A stretch of DNA of 53,708 nt, taken from Eggerthellaceae bacterium. Lineage in GTDB: Bacteria; Actinomycetota; Coriobacteriia; Coriobacteriales; Eggerthellaceae. Numbering within the stretch: position 1 is the stretch's first letter; each line of letters begins with the position of its first letter. A program made the position numbers and the translations under genes. The notes under the pieces were generated by a model. It searched no databases, was not told where the DNA came from, and saw nothing but the letters and a program-made list of their open reading frames with translations. The stretch is from assembly GCA_022791455.1 (NCBI GenBank), contig JAAVZC010000005.1, forward strand, positions 1 to 53,708, read 5' to 3'. Below, piece after piece: positions 11,143-19,219 of this stretch.

Positions 11143-11174
11143 AAAAAAACCTGGCACCGCAAAGCCGGCCCAGG
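11143..11174 (-). terminator. Leader attenuator upstream of ilvD
   Basis: The minus-strand hairpin has arms CCTGG and CCAGG, extended by GCC/GGT, followed by seven T residues (11149-11143). It lies 51 bases before the ilvD ATG, downstream of the T-box stem I, in the position of a regulated leader terminator. Confidence 0.75.
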
Positions 11175-11412
11175 TAAGAGTCCTTAGGGAAATGCCCCTG
11201 CAGAAGGGGTCATGACGCTCACGGAGTCACCGGATCGGCTTTACTGGCTGGCGGCTCCCCGACGGTAAGTCTGCGAAAGCCCCAGTTTTCTCAGCTGAAC
11301 TGCTCGGAGGTGGCATTCAGGTCGTCCGCTGCCGGCTTCCACCAACCGCCGGCTCTCTGGGAAAACGGATGCGCCCCTACTATCCTCGTCAACGCATTTA
11401 GGGCTATGAAGT
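11175..11412 (-). promoter_or_regulatory. T-box-like leader of the ilv operon
   Basis: The minus-strand RNA from about 11412 carries T-box stem I landmarks in order: GAGGATAGTA (5' side of the specifier loop; site at 11390-11378), AGAGAGCCGGCGGTTGGTGG (distal loop/AG bulge; near 11358-11339), and CCTGAATGCC (AGTA/GAA loop-E partner with the specifier region; near 11322-11312), then CCGAGC. A terminator with a T-run follows. T-boxes sense uncharged tRNA. By eye the triplet after GAA reads TGC or GCC, not an Ile/Leu/Val codon. I could not find a clean UGGNACC antiterminator bulge either; the nearest is GGTGACTCCGTG. Class call good, specificity unresolved. Confidence 0.7.
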
Positions 11413-11422
11413 TGTTAGGCGG

Positions 11423-11450
11423 AGTATACCCCCGCCCTAGACTTTGGCAA
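11423..11450 (-). promoter_or_regulatory. Promoter of the ilv operon
   Basis: On the minus strand: -35 TTGCCA (11450-11445), a 16-base spacer, and -10 TATACT (11428-11423). The implied start near 11416 lies at the 5' edge of the T-box-like leader and 30 bases past the stop of the binding-protein gene. Confidence 0.75.
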
Positions 11451-11479
11451 CAACTTTTTTGCGAATGGCGAAACTGCCC

Positions 11480-12628
11480 CTACGAGCCCGCCAGCACCCC
11501 CGCGGAATCCAGGATGCTGTTGATCTCGTGGTCGGTCAAATCCAGCCGGTAGAACAGGTGGTAGAAGTCCCGCGTCTCCTGGACCATGTCTATCTCGCCA
11601 GCGTAGGCGGGATAGAGCACCTTCAGCAGCAGCATGCAGCCCAGCAAGCGCACCACCGAAGGCGGGCGGCCGAACCACGCGAAGGGGGACTTCGGCAGCC
11701 GGTACACTTCCCCGTTCTTCACCGCGTCCACGTGGCGCCAGTCGTCGCTGGCCAGAATCTCCTGGTACAGGTTCGAGCTTTCCGCGTCCGACATCATGTA
11801 CTCCGACACGAGCACCGCGTCGGGGTTCCAGCTCATGATCTGCTCGATGTTCACCGTGGGCATGCCCATGCCCTGGCCCTCGGTGCCGGGCATGTCGGCC
11901 ACGTTCGCGGTGTTGATGAGCTCGAGCGCGTCGGTCACGTGCATCGAGCCCACCGGGTCGGTAGAAAGGCCGCCGGTGCTCTGGGCAATGTAGACGCTCT
12001 TGCGCTCGTCTTCGGGCACGGAATGGGCTATCTCCTCAATTTGGGCGAGCTTCTGCTCGCAATAGGCCGCCAGCTCTTCGGCGCGCTGGGCACTGCCGAT
12101 GACTTCTCCCAGGTAGCGGTACATTTTCGGGCTGCTGCGCAGGTCGTAGTCGATAAGCAGCACCGGCACGCCCGTCTGGTCCTTGATGGTGTCGGCCATT
12201 TCGATGCCCACCTCGTCGGCGGTCCAGTAGCACAGGATAACCTGCGGGCTCTGCTTTACGATCTCCTCGGCGTTGGGAGTGGCGCCCGACCCCATCCACA
12301 CTCCCAGCGCGGGCAGGTTGAGGTACTCGCCGGGAATGTACTTGCGGTCATCGCCGGTGGGGCGGAAGTTCCAGCCCACCATCTTGTCCGGGTCCAGCAG
12401 GTACAAGTCCACCGTGCCAATGGGGTTGCTGCAGAACACCCGCGTGACGGTTTCGGGAATGGCCACCTCGCGGCCCGCCATGTCCTGGACCATGTGAAGG
12501 TCACCCGTCAGGTTGCTGCAGCCGCCAAGCGCGCCCAGCACGAAGGAGCCCGTGCCCGCCAGCGCCAGCACGCCGGCGCACTTCATTCCCACCTGCACGA
12601 AGTCTCGTCGCGAAATCAACTCTGCCAT
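11480..12628 (-). CDS. Lipoprotein substrate-binding protein of a metal-chelate (siderophore/heme/corrinoid) ABC importer
   Basis: A 382-aa periplasmic-binding-protein class III (FepB/BtuF/HmuT-like) protein. The start at 12628 (MAELISRRDF) has AGGAGAG just upstream. The N-terminus combines SRRDF, a twin-arginine-like motif, with a hydrophobic stretch ending ALGGC, a lipobox, suggesting a membrane-tethered lipoprotein. The binding fold has DMAGREVAIPETVTRVFCSN, ...VILCYWTADEVG and WFGRPPSVVRLLG. It is the last gene of the 12-gene run, eight bases after the ATPase gene. The ligand cannot be told from sequence. Confidence 0.88.
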   Translation of the reverse strand: MAELISRRDFVQVGMKCAGVLALAGTGSFVLGALGGCSNLTGDLHMVQDMAGREVAIPETVTRVFCSNPIGTVDLYLLDPDKMVGWNFRPTGDDRKYIPGEYLNLPALGVWMGSGATPNAEEIVKQSPQVILCYWTADEVGIEMADTIKDQTGVPVLLIDYDLRSSPKMYRYLGEVIGSAQRAEELAAYCEQKLAQIEEIAHSVPEDERKSVYIAQSTGGLSTDPVGSMHVTDALELINTANVADMPGTEGQGMGMPTVNIEQIMSWNPDAVLVSEYMMSDAESSNLYQEILASDDWRHVDAVKNGEVYRLPKSPFAWFGRPPSVVRLLGCMLLLKVLYPAYAGEIDMVQETRDFYHLFYRLDLTDHEINSILDSAGVLAGS

Positions 12629-12635
12629 CTCTCTC

Positions 12636-13490
12636 CTATTGTTCAATCTTCGGCCGATCCTCGCCGGCCGCGCCGTGTCCAACTTCGCCATTGTCGTCCC
12701 GCCCAATCAGCGGCACGCAGGCAACCGAATCGGCCCCCGCGTGCACCCGCACCGGCACGCCGTAGAGCTGCGCCATGCCCGCCTCGGTCAGCACCTGCGC
12801 CGCCTTGCCGGTGCGGACGAAACCGTCGCGCCCCAGGCAGATGACGTTCCCGTCCAGCAGAAACGCATGGTTCGGGTCGTGGGTGGTCATGACCACGGAC
12901 AGCCCCTCTTCGGCCAGCCGCAGCACCTGCGCGAGCATGCGGGCCTGGTTCCCGAAATCCAAGCTGGCGCAGGGCTCGTCCATCACCATCACCTTCGGCT
13001 GCTGCGCGAGCGCCCGGGCTATCAGCACCATCTGGCGCTCGCCACCCGAAAGGGCCGAGTAGTCGCGCGCGGCAAGGTGCGAAATGCCCAGCCGCTCCAG
13101 GGCGTCCCGGGCAATCTCGTCGTCCTGGCGGCTGGGGGACGCCTGCCCCTGCAGGTGCGGCGTGCGCCCCATGAGCACCACGTCGTGCACCGTGTAAGAG
13201 AATTGCGGGGCGTGCAGCTGGGGAATGTAGGCAATCTCGCGGGCGAATTCCCGCCGCCCCCATTCGGCCGTGGGACGGTCCCCCAAAAGGACGCTTCCGC
13301 CGCACGGCGGCAGAAAGCCCAGCAGCGTCTTGAACAGGGTGGTCTTCCCCACCCCGTTGGGGCCCAAAATGCAGAGCACTTCGCCCTTGTGCAGTTGCAG
13401 GGAAATGTCCTTGAGCACCGGCTGCTGGCCGTAGCCGCAGCTGAGCCCAACGGTTTCCAGCACCGGCTGGCCCAACGCCGCCGCCGTCAT
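12636..13490 (-). CDS. ATPase of the metal-chelate ABC importer (FecE/BtuD-like)
   Basis: A 284-aa protein. Walker A GPNGVGKTT is at about residues 44-52, then the Q-loop region (IAYIPQLHAPQFSYTVHDVVLMGR), signature LSGGERQ, Walker B VMVMDEP and the switch histidine (VMTTHDPNH). The IPQ..P.F..TV..VV..GR pattern is typical of FecE/FhuC/BtuD ATPases. The ATG at 13490 overlaps the permease stop as ATGA, so the two are translationally coupled. A ~25-residue polar C-terminal tail follows the usual end. Confidence 0.93.
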   Translation of the reverse strand: MTAAALGQPVLETVGLSCGYGQQPVLKDISLQLHKGEVLCILGPNGVGKTTLFKTLLGFLPPCGGSVLLGDRPTAEWGRREFAREIAYIPQLHAPQFSYTVHDVVLMGRTPHLQGQASPSRQDDEIARDALERLGISHLAARDYSALSGGERQMVLIARALAQQPKVMVMDEPCASLDFGNQARMLAQVLRLAEEGLSVVMTTHDPNHAFLLDGNVICLGRDGFVRTGKAAQVLTEAGMAQLYGVPVRVHAGADSVACVPLIGRDDNGEVGHGAAGEDRPKIEQ

Positions 13491-14575
13491 GACGCACCCG
13501 CCTTGCTCTTGTAGATGAGGTACACGAACAGGGGCGCGCCGATGATGGCGGTGAAGATGGAAATGGGAATCTCGGTGGTGTAGATGCTGCGGCACACGTC
13601 GTCCACCAGCAGCAAGAACACGGCCCCCAGCAGAAACGACACCGGCACCAGCACCCGGTTGTCCGGCCCCACCAGAAACCGCGCCAGGTGCGGGATGATG
13701 AGCCCCACCCAGCCCACCATGCCGGCCACTGAAACCGCCGACGAGGTGACCAAGGTGGCCGCCCCCACAATCCACAGGCGGGTCTTCTTCGTGTTCACCC
13801 CCAGCGCCAGCGCTTCCTCGTCGCCCAGCGACATGACGTTGAGCTTCCAGCGCAGCGAGAACAGAACAGCGCCGCCCACCACCAGGGGCACCAGCAGCCA
13901 CCACACGTTCTCCTTCGTTACGTTGGCCAGACCTCCCATGAGCCAGAAGGTGATCTCCGGAAGCTGGGAGTTGGGGTCGGCCACGAACTTCACGGCAGAG
14001 GTGAACGCGGTGAACAGGTTCTGCACCACCATGCCGCAGAGCACCAGCATGAGCACCGTGTTCATGCCGCGCGCCAGCCGCTGGGATATGCTGTAAGAGG
14101 CAGCCACCGCAATGACGCCGGTAATGAAGGCGCACACCTGCACCCCAATGCCCCCCAGCGAGAGCAGGATGCCCAGTGCCGCGCCGAAGCCGGCCCCGGC
14201 CGAGGCGCCCAAGATATCCGGCGACACCATGGGGTTTCGGAACAGCCCCTGGTACGCGCAGCCGGCAAGGGCCAGCATGGCCCCCACGCAGGCGGCGGCC
14301 ATAACGCGGGGCAGCCGCATGCCGAACAGCACGTAGAGGGCCGACTCCGCCTTCTCCGGGTCCGGGCCCCAGAGCGCCTCGAACAGCTCGAAGCGGCCGA
14401 GCCCCAGCGACGCCACGAACGCCACCGCCAGCAGAACCCCCAAAAGGGCCACCACCGCCCACGCACGGCGCCGCGCCTCGGCAATGCCGCGCCCGTTGCC
14501 GCCGCGCGCGAGCAGCGCCTCGCGGCCGTTCCCGGAAGCCTCCGCCGAATGGGGCGCACCGCCTTTCCGCATCAT
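13487..14575 (-). CDS. Permease of the metal-chelate ABC importer (FecCD family)
   Basis: A 362-aa, about ten-helix membrane protein. FecCD hallmarks are RLPRVMAAACVGAMLALAG, the ...GLFRNPMVSPDILGASAGAGFGA motif, and VGWVGLIIPHLARFLVGPDNR, which contains the coupling segment contacting the ATPase. The start is the first of two tandem ATGs (14575), after GGAGGGAG, overlapping the upstream lipoprotein stop. It should form a homodimeric channel with the adjacent ATPase and receive ligand from the lipoprotein at 11480-12628. Confidence 0.94.
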   Translation of the reverse strand: MMRKGGAPHSAEASGNGREALLARGGNGRGIAEARRRAWAVVALLGVLLAVAFVASLGLGRFELFEALWGPDPEKAESALYVLFGMRLPRVMAAACVGAMLALAGCAYQGLFRNPMVSPDILGASAGAGFGAALGILLSLGGIGVQVCAFITGVIAVAASYSISQRLARGMNTVLMLVLCGMVVQNLFTAFTSAVKFVADPNSQLPEITFWLMGGLANVTKENVWWLLVPLVVGGAVLFSLRWKLNVMSLGDEEALALGVNTKKTRLWIVGAATLVTSSAVSVAGMVGWVGLIIPHLARFLVGPDNRVLVPVSFLLGAVFLLLVDDVCRSIYTTEIPISIFTAIIGAPLFVYLIYKSKAGAS

Positions 14576-15369
14576 TGCACTCCCTCCACCAGCTGAACCG
14601 TCGTGGGCGCCGGCTGGCCCGGGGCCGCTGCGCGCACGGTGACCACCTCGCCCGCAACCTGGGCCTGAAGGGCGTCGCCGTAGTTCGCGTTGATGGTGGC
14701 GGCCAGGCGCTCGGCGGCGGTGCGGGCGGTGTCGCGGGCAAACTCGTGGTTGTGCATCATCACCACCGGCAGCCCCTCCCCGAAGGAGAAGAAGCTGCAG
14801 CAGCGCAGCTGGGCGAACTCGCCGATGGCGAAGCTCACGCCCCCGTCTTCCACCTGCACGTCCTGAATGGTCATGCCGCTTGGCACCTTCGCCGTCACCG
14901 CTTCGCCCAGCACCGCGTTGTCCTGGCCGCCCTGGGCGCACACACCGGCCAGCCCGCCGTCGTCGCGCTTCGAGGCCACCGTCACGTCGCCGTCGTACAG
15001 GGCGAAGTAGACGCTGGTGCCCGAGCCCCCGTTGGCCGCCCCTTCGGTGGGAGCCAGGCGCACCGTAAGCTGGCTGCCCTCTACTTCCGCCGACACCTTA
15101 ATGGTGCGGCTGTCGGGGGCTTCGCCGTTCAGCTTTACCTCAAGCCCGGAAAGCACGTCGCCGGTTGCCTCCAGCGGCTGATCAAAGTTGATGCTCACCT
15201 GGGCGTACTGGGACGCCTCGTCCAGGTTGCTGCCGGACGAGACCTCTGCGCCCACCATGCGCGGCGAGGCGTCCGTCACGTTCACCGCCGCCGGACCGCA
15301 GCCCCAGGCCGCGCAGCTCACGGCAACCGCGGCCGCCAATGCCGCAAGAATCTTGGTAGCCTTCATCAT
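14572..15369 (-). CDS. Lipoprotein of unknown function in the importer operon
   Basis: The product is 265 aa. Residues ~5-24 form a signal with a lipobox-like AWGC, so it is probably lipid-anchored outside the cell membrane. The rest looks mostly beta: an Ig-like region (QYAQVSINFDQPLEATGDVLSGLEV...) and a second half with LRCCSFFSFGEGLPVVMMHNHEF, which holds paired cysteines and two histidines that could bind metal or heme. The start is the first of two tandem ATGs overlapping the preceding permease stop (ATGA). Its position between an ABC-2-type permease and the importer permease suggests an accessory binding role (inference). No family recognised. Confidence 0.7.
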   Translation of the reverse strand: MMKATKILAALAAAVAVSCAAWGCGPAAVNVTDASPRMVGAEVSSGSNLDEASQYAQVSINFDQPLEATGDVLSGLEVKLNGEAPDSRTIKVSAEVEGSQLTVRLAPTEGAANGGSGTSVYFALYDGDVTVASKRDDGGLAGVCAQGGQDNAVLGEAVTAKVPSGMTIQDVQVEDGGVSFAIGEFAQLRCCSFFSFGEGLPVVMMHNHEFARDTARTAAERLAATINANYGDALQAQVAGEVVTVRAAAPGQPAPTTVQLVEGVQ

Positions 15370-17807
15370 GCCGCCACCCTCACCAGCCACTCGGGGGCCG
15401 CGCTGGCGTCAATGGCCAGGTAGGAGAACCCGCCGCCCTCAAGCTCGATGGAGAGCAGGTAGGCCCCTTGGTCCAAATACAGCGTGTTGCGCGCCAGCGA
15501 GAGCAGCTCGGCCACTTCCGCTTCGTCGTCGGTGGAGTAGCGCGTGCCCCAGTCCTGCTGGGCGATGAACATGGCGTCCACCTCGCTCTTGTACCCCAAA
15601 AAGTAGGCGCTCGTCGGCTCGGTCACCGCGTTCATCCCCGAGAAGGGCGCGTAGTGCTGAACGGTGATCTGCTTCACCGCCACAAGCTCGGCCTCCGCCA
15701 AGTCATCGCCGGAAAGGCCGTCCAGCGTCAGGTACGGGTCAATCCCCTTCTCCTGGCACCAGGCAAGGGTGTTGGCAAACTCCTCCGTCAGGTAGACCAA
15801 GGTGTTCTCCAGCTGGTAGGCGAAGCTCTTCGCCGCCGAGTCGCCCGCCTGGGTGAACATGAGCACGCCCACGCAGGGGCTCTGCGGGTGGTAGCGGTTC
15901 TCGATGCTTTGCGCCGCCACGTCCTTGCCGATGGCGTCCAGCAGCTCAAGGCGCGCCTGGGCGTCGCAGTTCACCAGCACCAGCGAGGAGTACAGCCTAT
16001 CGCTCACGTATATGTCGCCCATGGCGAAGGCCTGGCGGGCGATGGAGCCGGTCAGCAGCTGGGCGTCTTCGTCGCTCAAATCCGAGGCATCCCCCGTGAC
16101 GGCGGCGAACGTGCGCTCCCGCGAAACCTGCGCCTGGTCAAGCTGGGCAAGCTGGTACAGCTGGCCCAAGGTGGCGCGGTCGTAGTAGCGCACCGCGCGG
16201 CTGCCGTCTGTCAGGGTGTAGGCCACCACCACATCGTAGGGCATGACGCTTTCGGAGAAGTCGAAGCGGTCCTCGCCCAACGGCGCGCTGCCGCTCTGAA
16301 TGAGCGCCGCGTGCACGTCGCAGATAACGCGGATGGACTCCTCGTCGGTATACGAGTAGTCGGTGCTGAAGTAGTAGGCGCCCTCGCTGGTCTTGGCGCT
16401 GTCGAAGCCGCGGGCAAGATAGGTCGGCGTGCCGGTGTAGGAAACGGTGGCGCTCACCACATCGGCGGCGTTGGGAACGAACGATGCGTAGCCCAAGCCG
16501 CCGGTGCCCACCCCGGCAAGCACTGCCAGCAGCACCAGCCCCTGGCCGCCCACGATTGCCGCAGTGCGCCCCCACCGAAACTGCCCGGCAGGCCGCAGGG
16601 GCCACAGGTAAAGCACCACGGAAACCAGGGCGAACGTAGCCAGGGCCCCCACGATGGCGGCCCCCACGTTCACTTCGGCCAGCAGGGTGAACACCGCGCC
16701 GAAGGCGGCAAACCCCACGGCCAGCCCCACCATGGCGGGAACCGCCAGGCTCAGCCCGGCAATGGCCGCCTTCTCGCCCTTGCGGCGGTTCACCAGCGCA
16801 AGCGCCAGCGCGGCGGCCGCAACGCAGGCCACGGCCCAGCCGCCCAGCAAAACCAGGTTGCCCCCTTCGGGCACATACACCGGGTGCTGCACAATGAACA
16901 CCTGGTGCGCCGCCGCCTCGTCAAGGAAGAACAGCGCCGGGTTGAAGGGCAGGGAAAGCTGCAGCAAGGTGGGAGCGATGTACTCGGTGGTGCTGTACAG
17001 AACCGCTCCGAAGGCGTTACCCACCAGCATGCTGCCCATGACCGCGTTCAGCCCCCAGGCGCACACGGTCACCAGGGAAAGAAGCGCCACCGAAAACGAG
17101 ACCGCCTCGGCCAGGGTGCCCGAAAGGGCGCAGGCGCACGCGGCCACAGCGCAGGCGAAGGCGGCGGTCAAGAACAGGCCGCAAAACACGTAGAGCGCCT
17201 GGGCGAACACCCCTTCCCATACGCCAAGCGCCGCCACGTTCACCGCCAGCGACACCGCCAGCGGCAGCGCCAGCCCCGCTACCGCCGCCAGAAGGCAGGC
17301 GCCGAAGCGGGTGGCGAACAGGGCCGTGCGGGTTAAGGGCAGCGAGAGCACCGCCGTTGCCTGGCGCTTCACCAGCATGAAGCGGAAGGCCGCAATGCCC
17401 AGCACCAGCCCGTAGGCGCAGGCCCCCAGGCACACCACCAGGTTGAGGTCCTCGGCCCAGAAGCGAAACTTCATCTGGTCGTGGGTGTAGTCCAGGTTGA
17501 ACACCGACGTGTCGGGAATGGCCGCGGTGGAAACGGGCATGAGCACCATGAACGCGGCGACGGCAATGAGCGCGATGGGCAGAAGCTGCCCCCACGCCAC
17601 CGCCAAATCGTGCGCCCAGAGAACCTTTGCGCCGGGCTTGCGCTTCGAAGCGCTCGCCCCTTGCCGGCCCTTCCGGCCGCCGCCAGTGCCGCCGCCAGCA
17701 GGCCCGCGGCCCGCGCCGCCCGCGCCTGGCCCGTCTGCGCCCTTCTTCTTCTGCCGCGCCAAAGACGACGACGCCAGCAGGTTGTTGTTACCAGACGAAG
17801 ATGCCAT
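15366..17807 (-). CDS. Large ABC-2-type permease with an extracytoplasmic C-terminal domain
   Basis: An 813-aa protein. The N-terminus is Gly/Lys/Arg-rich and low in complexity (about residues 20-62). Then come roughly ten to twelve membrane helices in two groups, including a MxxKRQATAVLSLPLTRTALF segment typical of ABC-2 exporters. From about residue 450 there is a soluble ~360-residue domain with no clear homology, mixing helices and strands (SEGAYYFSTDYSYTDEESIRVICD...). The start at 17807 has AAAGGA upstream and overlaps the ATPase gene by 20 bases. It pairs with the ATPase at 17788-18522. The substrate is unknown; the YtrCD type is a loose comparison. Confidence 0.78.
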   Translation of the reverse strand: MASSSGNNNLLASSSLARQKKKGADGPGAGGAGRGPAGGGTGGGRKGRQGASASKRKPGAKVLWAHDLAVAWGQLLPIALIAVAAFMVLMPVSTAAIPDTSVFNLDYTHDQMKFRFWAEDLNLVVCLGACAYGLVLGIAAFRFMLVKRQATAVLSLPLTRTALFATRFGACLLAAVAGLALPLAVSLAVNVAALGVWEGVFAQALYVFCGLFLTAAFACAVAACACALSGTLAEAVSFSVALLSLVTVCAWGLNAVMGSMLVGNAFGAVLYSTTEYIAPTLLQLSLPFNPALFFLDEAAAHQVFIVQHPVYVPEGGNLVLLGGWAVACVAAAALALALVNRRKGEKAAIAGLSLAVPAMVGLAVGFAAFGAVFTLLAEVNVGAAIVGALATFALVSVVLYLWPLRPAGQFRWGRTAAIVGGQGLVLLAVLAGVGTGGLGYASFVPNAADVVSATVSYTGTPTYLARGFDSAKTSEGAYYFSTDYSYTDEESIRVICDVHAALIQSGSAPLGEDRFDFSESVMPYDVVVAYTLTDGSRAVRYYDRATLGQLYQLAQLDQAQVSRERTFAAVTGDASDLSDEDAQLLTGSIARQAFAMGDIYVSDRLYSSLVLVNCDAQARLELLDAIGKDVAAQSIENRYHPQSPCVGVLMFTQAGDSAAKSFAYQLENTLVYLTEEFANTLAWCQEKGIDPYLTLDGLSGDDLAEAELVAVKQITVQHYAPFSGMNAVTEPTSAYFLGYKSEVDAMFIAQQDWGTRYSTDDEAEVAELLSLARNTLYLDQGAYLLSIELEGGGFSYLAIDASAAPEWLVRVAA

Positions 17808-18522
17808 CCAGGTTCCTTTCCGCCCCATCGCCCTCTTCCAAAAATATCTCTTCCAGCGATTTGCCCGGGTACTGCTCGTGCAAAGATGCCACCGTCTCGT
17901 CGAACACCAGGCGGTGCCCCTCGATCATGCCGATGCGGTCCGCCACGTCCTCCAGCTCGCGCAGGTTGTGCGAGCTCAAGATGACGCTGGCGTTTCGCAC
18001 CTGGGCGTACCGGCGCAGCAGCCGCTTCAGCAGGATGCGCTTCGAAAGGTCCAGCCCGTCGAAGCTCTCGTCCAAAAGAATGGTGCGCGCCCCGGTGGAA
18101 AGCCCCAGCAAGATGGCCACCTGCCGCTGCATGCCCTTCGAGAACCCGCCGATCTTCGCCCGCCCGTCCAGCTTGAACAGGGCAAGCAGGTTGCGGAACG
18201 TCCCGTCGGACCAGTCGGGGTAGTACCCGGCGTAGTAGTCGCGCATCTTCAGCGGCGTCGCTTGGGGAAGGAAGTACGGCTCGTCGGCCACAATGAAGGG
18301 GGTTTGCTGCGGGGTGCGCCGCCCGTGCGCGCTGCTCCCGTCCACCAGCACCTGCCCCTCGTCGGGCAGAAACACCGCCGCCACCGTTTTCAGAAGCGTG
18401 GTCTTGCCGGCGCCGTTGTAGCCCACCAGGCCGTACACGCAGCCGTCGCCAACGGTAAGCGACACGTTCTCGATGGCCGTGAACGAGCCGTACTTCTTGG
18501 TCACATTCTCAATTTGCAGCAT
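17788..18522 (-). CDS. ABC transporter ATPase (YtrB-like)
   Basis: A 244-aa protein. Walker A GYNGAGKTT is at about residues 34-42. The signature is FSKGMQRQ, a variant of LSGGQ typical of ABC-2/YtrB-type exporters. Walker B is ILLDESFDGLD, with Ser-Phe in place of the more usual Pro-Thr, and the switch region is ILSSHNLRELE. The gene starts one base after the previous gene ends (stop at 18524). It almost certainly energises the large permease that follows. Confidence 0.9.
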   Translation of the reverse strand: MLQIENVTKKYGSFTAIENVSLTVGDGCVYGLVGYNGAGKTTLLKTVAAVFLPDEGQVLVDGSSAHGRRTPQQTPFIVADEPYFLPQATPLKMRDYYAGYYPDWSDGTFRNLLALFKLDGRAKIGGFSKGMQRQVAILLGLSTGARTILLDESFDGLDLSKRILLKRLLRRYAQVRNASVILSSHNLRELEDVADRIGMIEGHRLVFDETVASLHEQYPGKSLEEIFLEEGDGAERNLDGIFVW

Positions 18523-18523
18523 G

Positions 18524-19210
18524 TCAGACCAGGCCTTTCAGCGCGTCTTCTTTGGAAACCGGGGAAAGCTTGCCGCCCTCCAGGCGATAGACGTGGGTGG
18601 CAAGCTCCATCATCATGTGGTCGTGGGTGGCCGCGAGCACCGCTCCCCCCTCTTTGCAGAAGCGGGAGATTTCCGCCATCACCAAACGGGCGCTCGCAAG
18701 GTCCAGGTCGTTGGTGGGCTCGTCGGCTATGAGGAAGCGCGGCGCCTGCACCAGCGCCCGGGCCAGGGCGAACCGCCGCTTCTGCCCCACCGAAAGCTGG
18801 TGGGGGAAGTGGTTCACCCGGTGCGCCACCTGCAGCCGCTCGATAAGCCCGGTGGCCCGCTCGGCGCAGGCCTGCATGTCCGATCCGCCGAAGCAGCCGG
18901 GCATGAGCACGTTGTCTATGGCCCGAAGCGAGCCCACCAACTGCGAGTGCTGGAACACGAACCCGAACGCGCGCAGCCGCAGCCCCGACTGCTGCGCATC
19001 GGTGGTGCCCGCAAGGCAGCTGGCGCCGTCCAGCAGCACATCGCCCGCCGAGGGCGTAAGCAGCAGCCCCGCAACGGAGAGCAGCGTGGACTTCCCGCAG
19101 CCGGACGGCCCCACAATGCAGGCCACCTGCCCGGGCTCCACATTCAGGTCCACCCCCGCAAGGACGGTCTCGCCGTCGTATTCCTTCATGATTCCCTGTA
19201 GCTCAAGCAT
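18524..19210 (-). CDS. ABC transporter ATPase of LolD/MacB/HrtA type
   Basis: A 228-aa protein. Walker A is GPSGCGKST, the Q-loop is FGFVFQHSQLVGSLRAIDNVLMPG, and Walker B is FLIADEPTNDLD. The signature is LSVGQKRR, where the common LSGGQQQR has changed at two or three positions. The length and FQ...L.....VL.P pattern fit ATPases that work with FtsX-type permeases. The partner is the FtsX gene just upstream, nine bases away. HrtBA-like heme export is one possible role (speculative). Confidence 0.9.
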   Translation of the reverse strand: MLELQGIMKEYDGETVLAGVDLNVEPGQVACIVGPSGCGKSTLLSVAGLLLTPSAGDVLLDGASCLAGTTDAQQSGLRLRAFGFVFQHSQLVGSLRAIDNVLMPGCFGGSDMQACAERATGLIERLQVAHRVNHFPHQLSVGQKRRFALARALVQAPRFLIADEPTNDLDLASARLVMAEISRFCKEGGAVLAATHDHMMMELATHVYRLEGGKLSPVSKEDALKGLV

Positions 19211-19219
19211 AGCCGCCCC

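Noticed and set aside
11152..11160. TGGCACCGC on the plus strand, resembling the conserved T-box sequence
   Set aside because: It is on the opposite strand from stem I and from every gene nearby, and lies inside the terminator hairpin, so the match is probably chance.
12636..14741. A 701-codon frame that would fuse the importer ATPase to sequence inside the permease gene
   Set aside because: The upstream half is out of frame with the clear FecCD permease and is low-complexity Arg/Gly/Ala. The ATG at 13490 with ATGA coupling is the real ATPase start.
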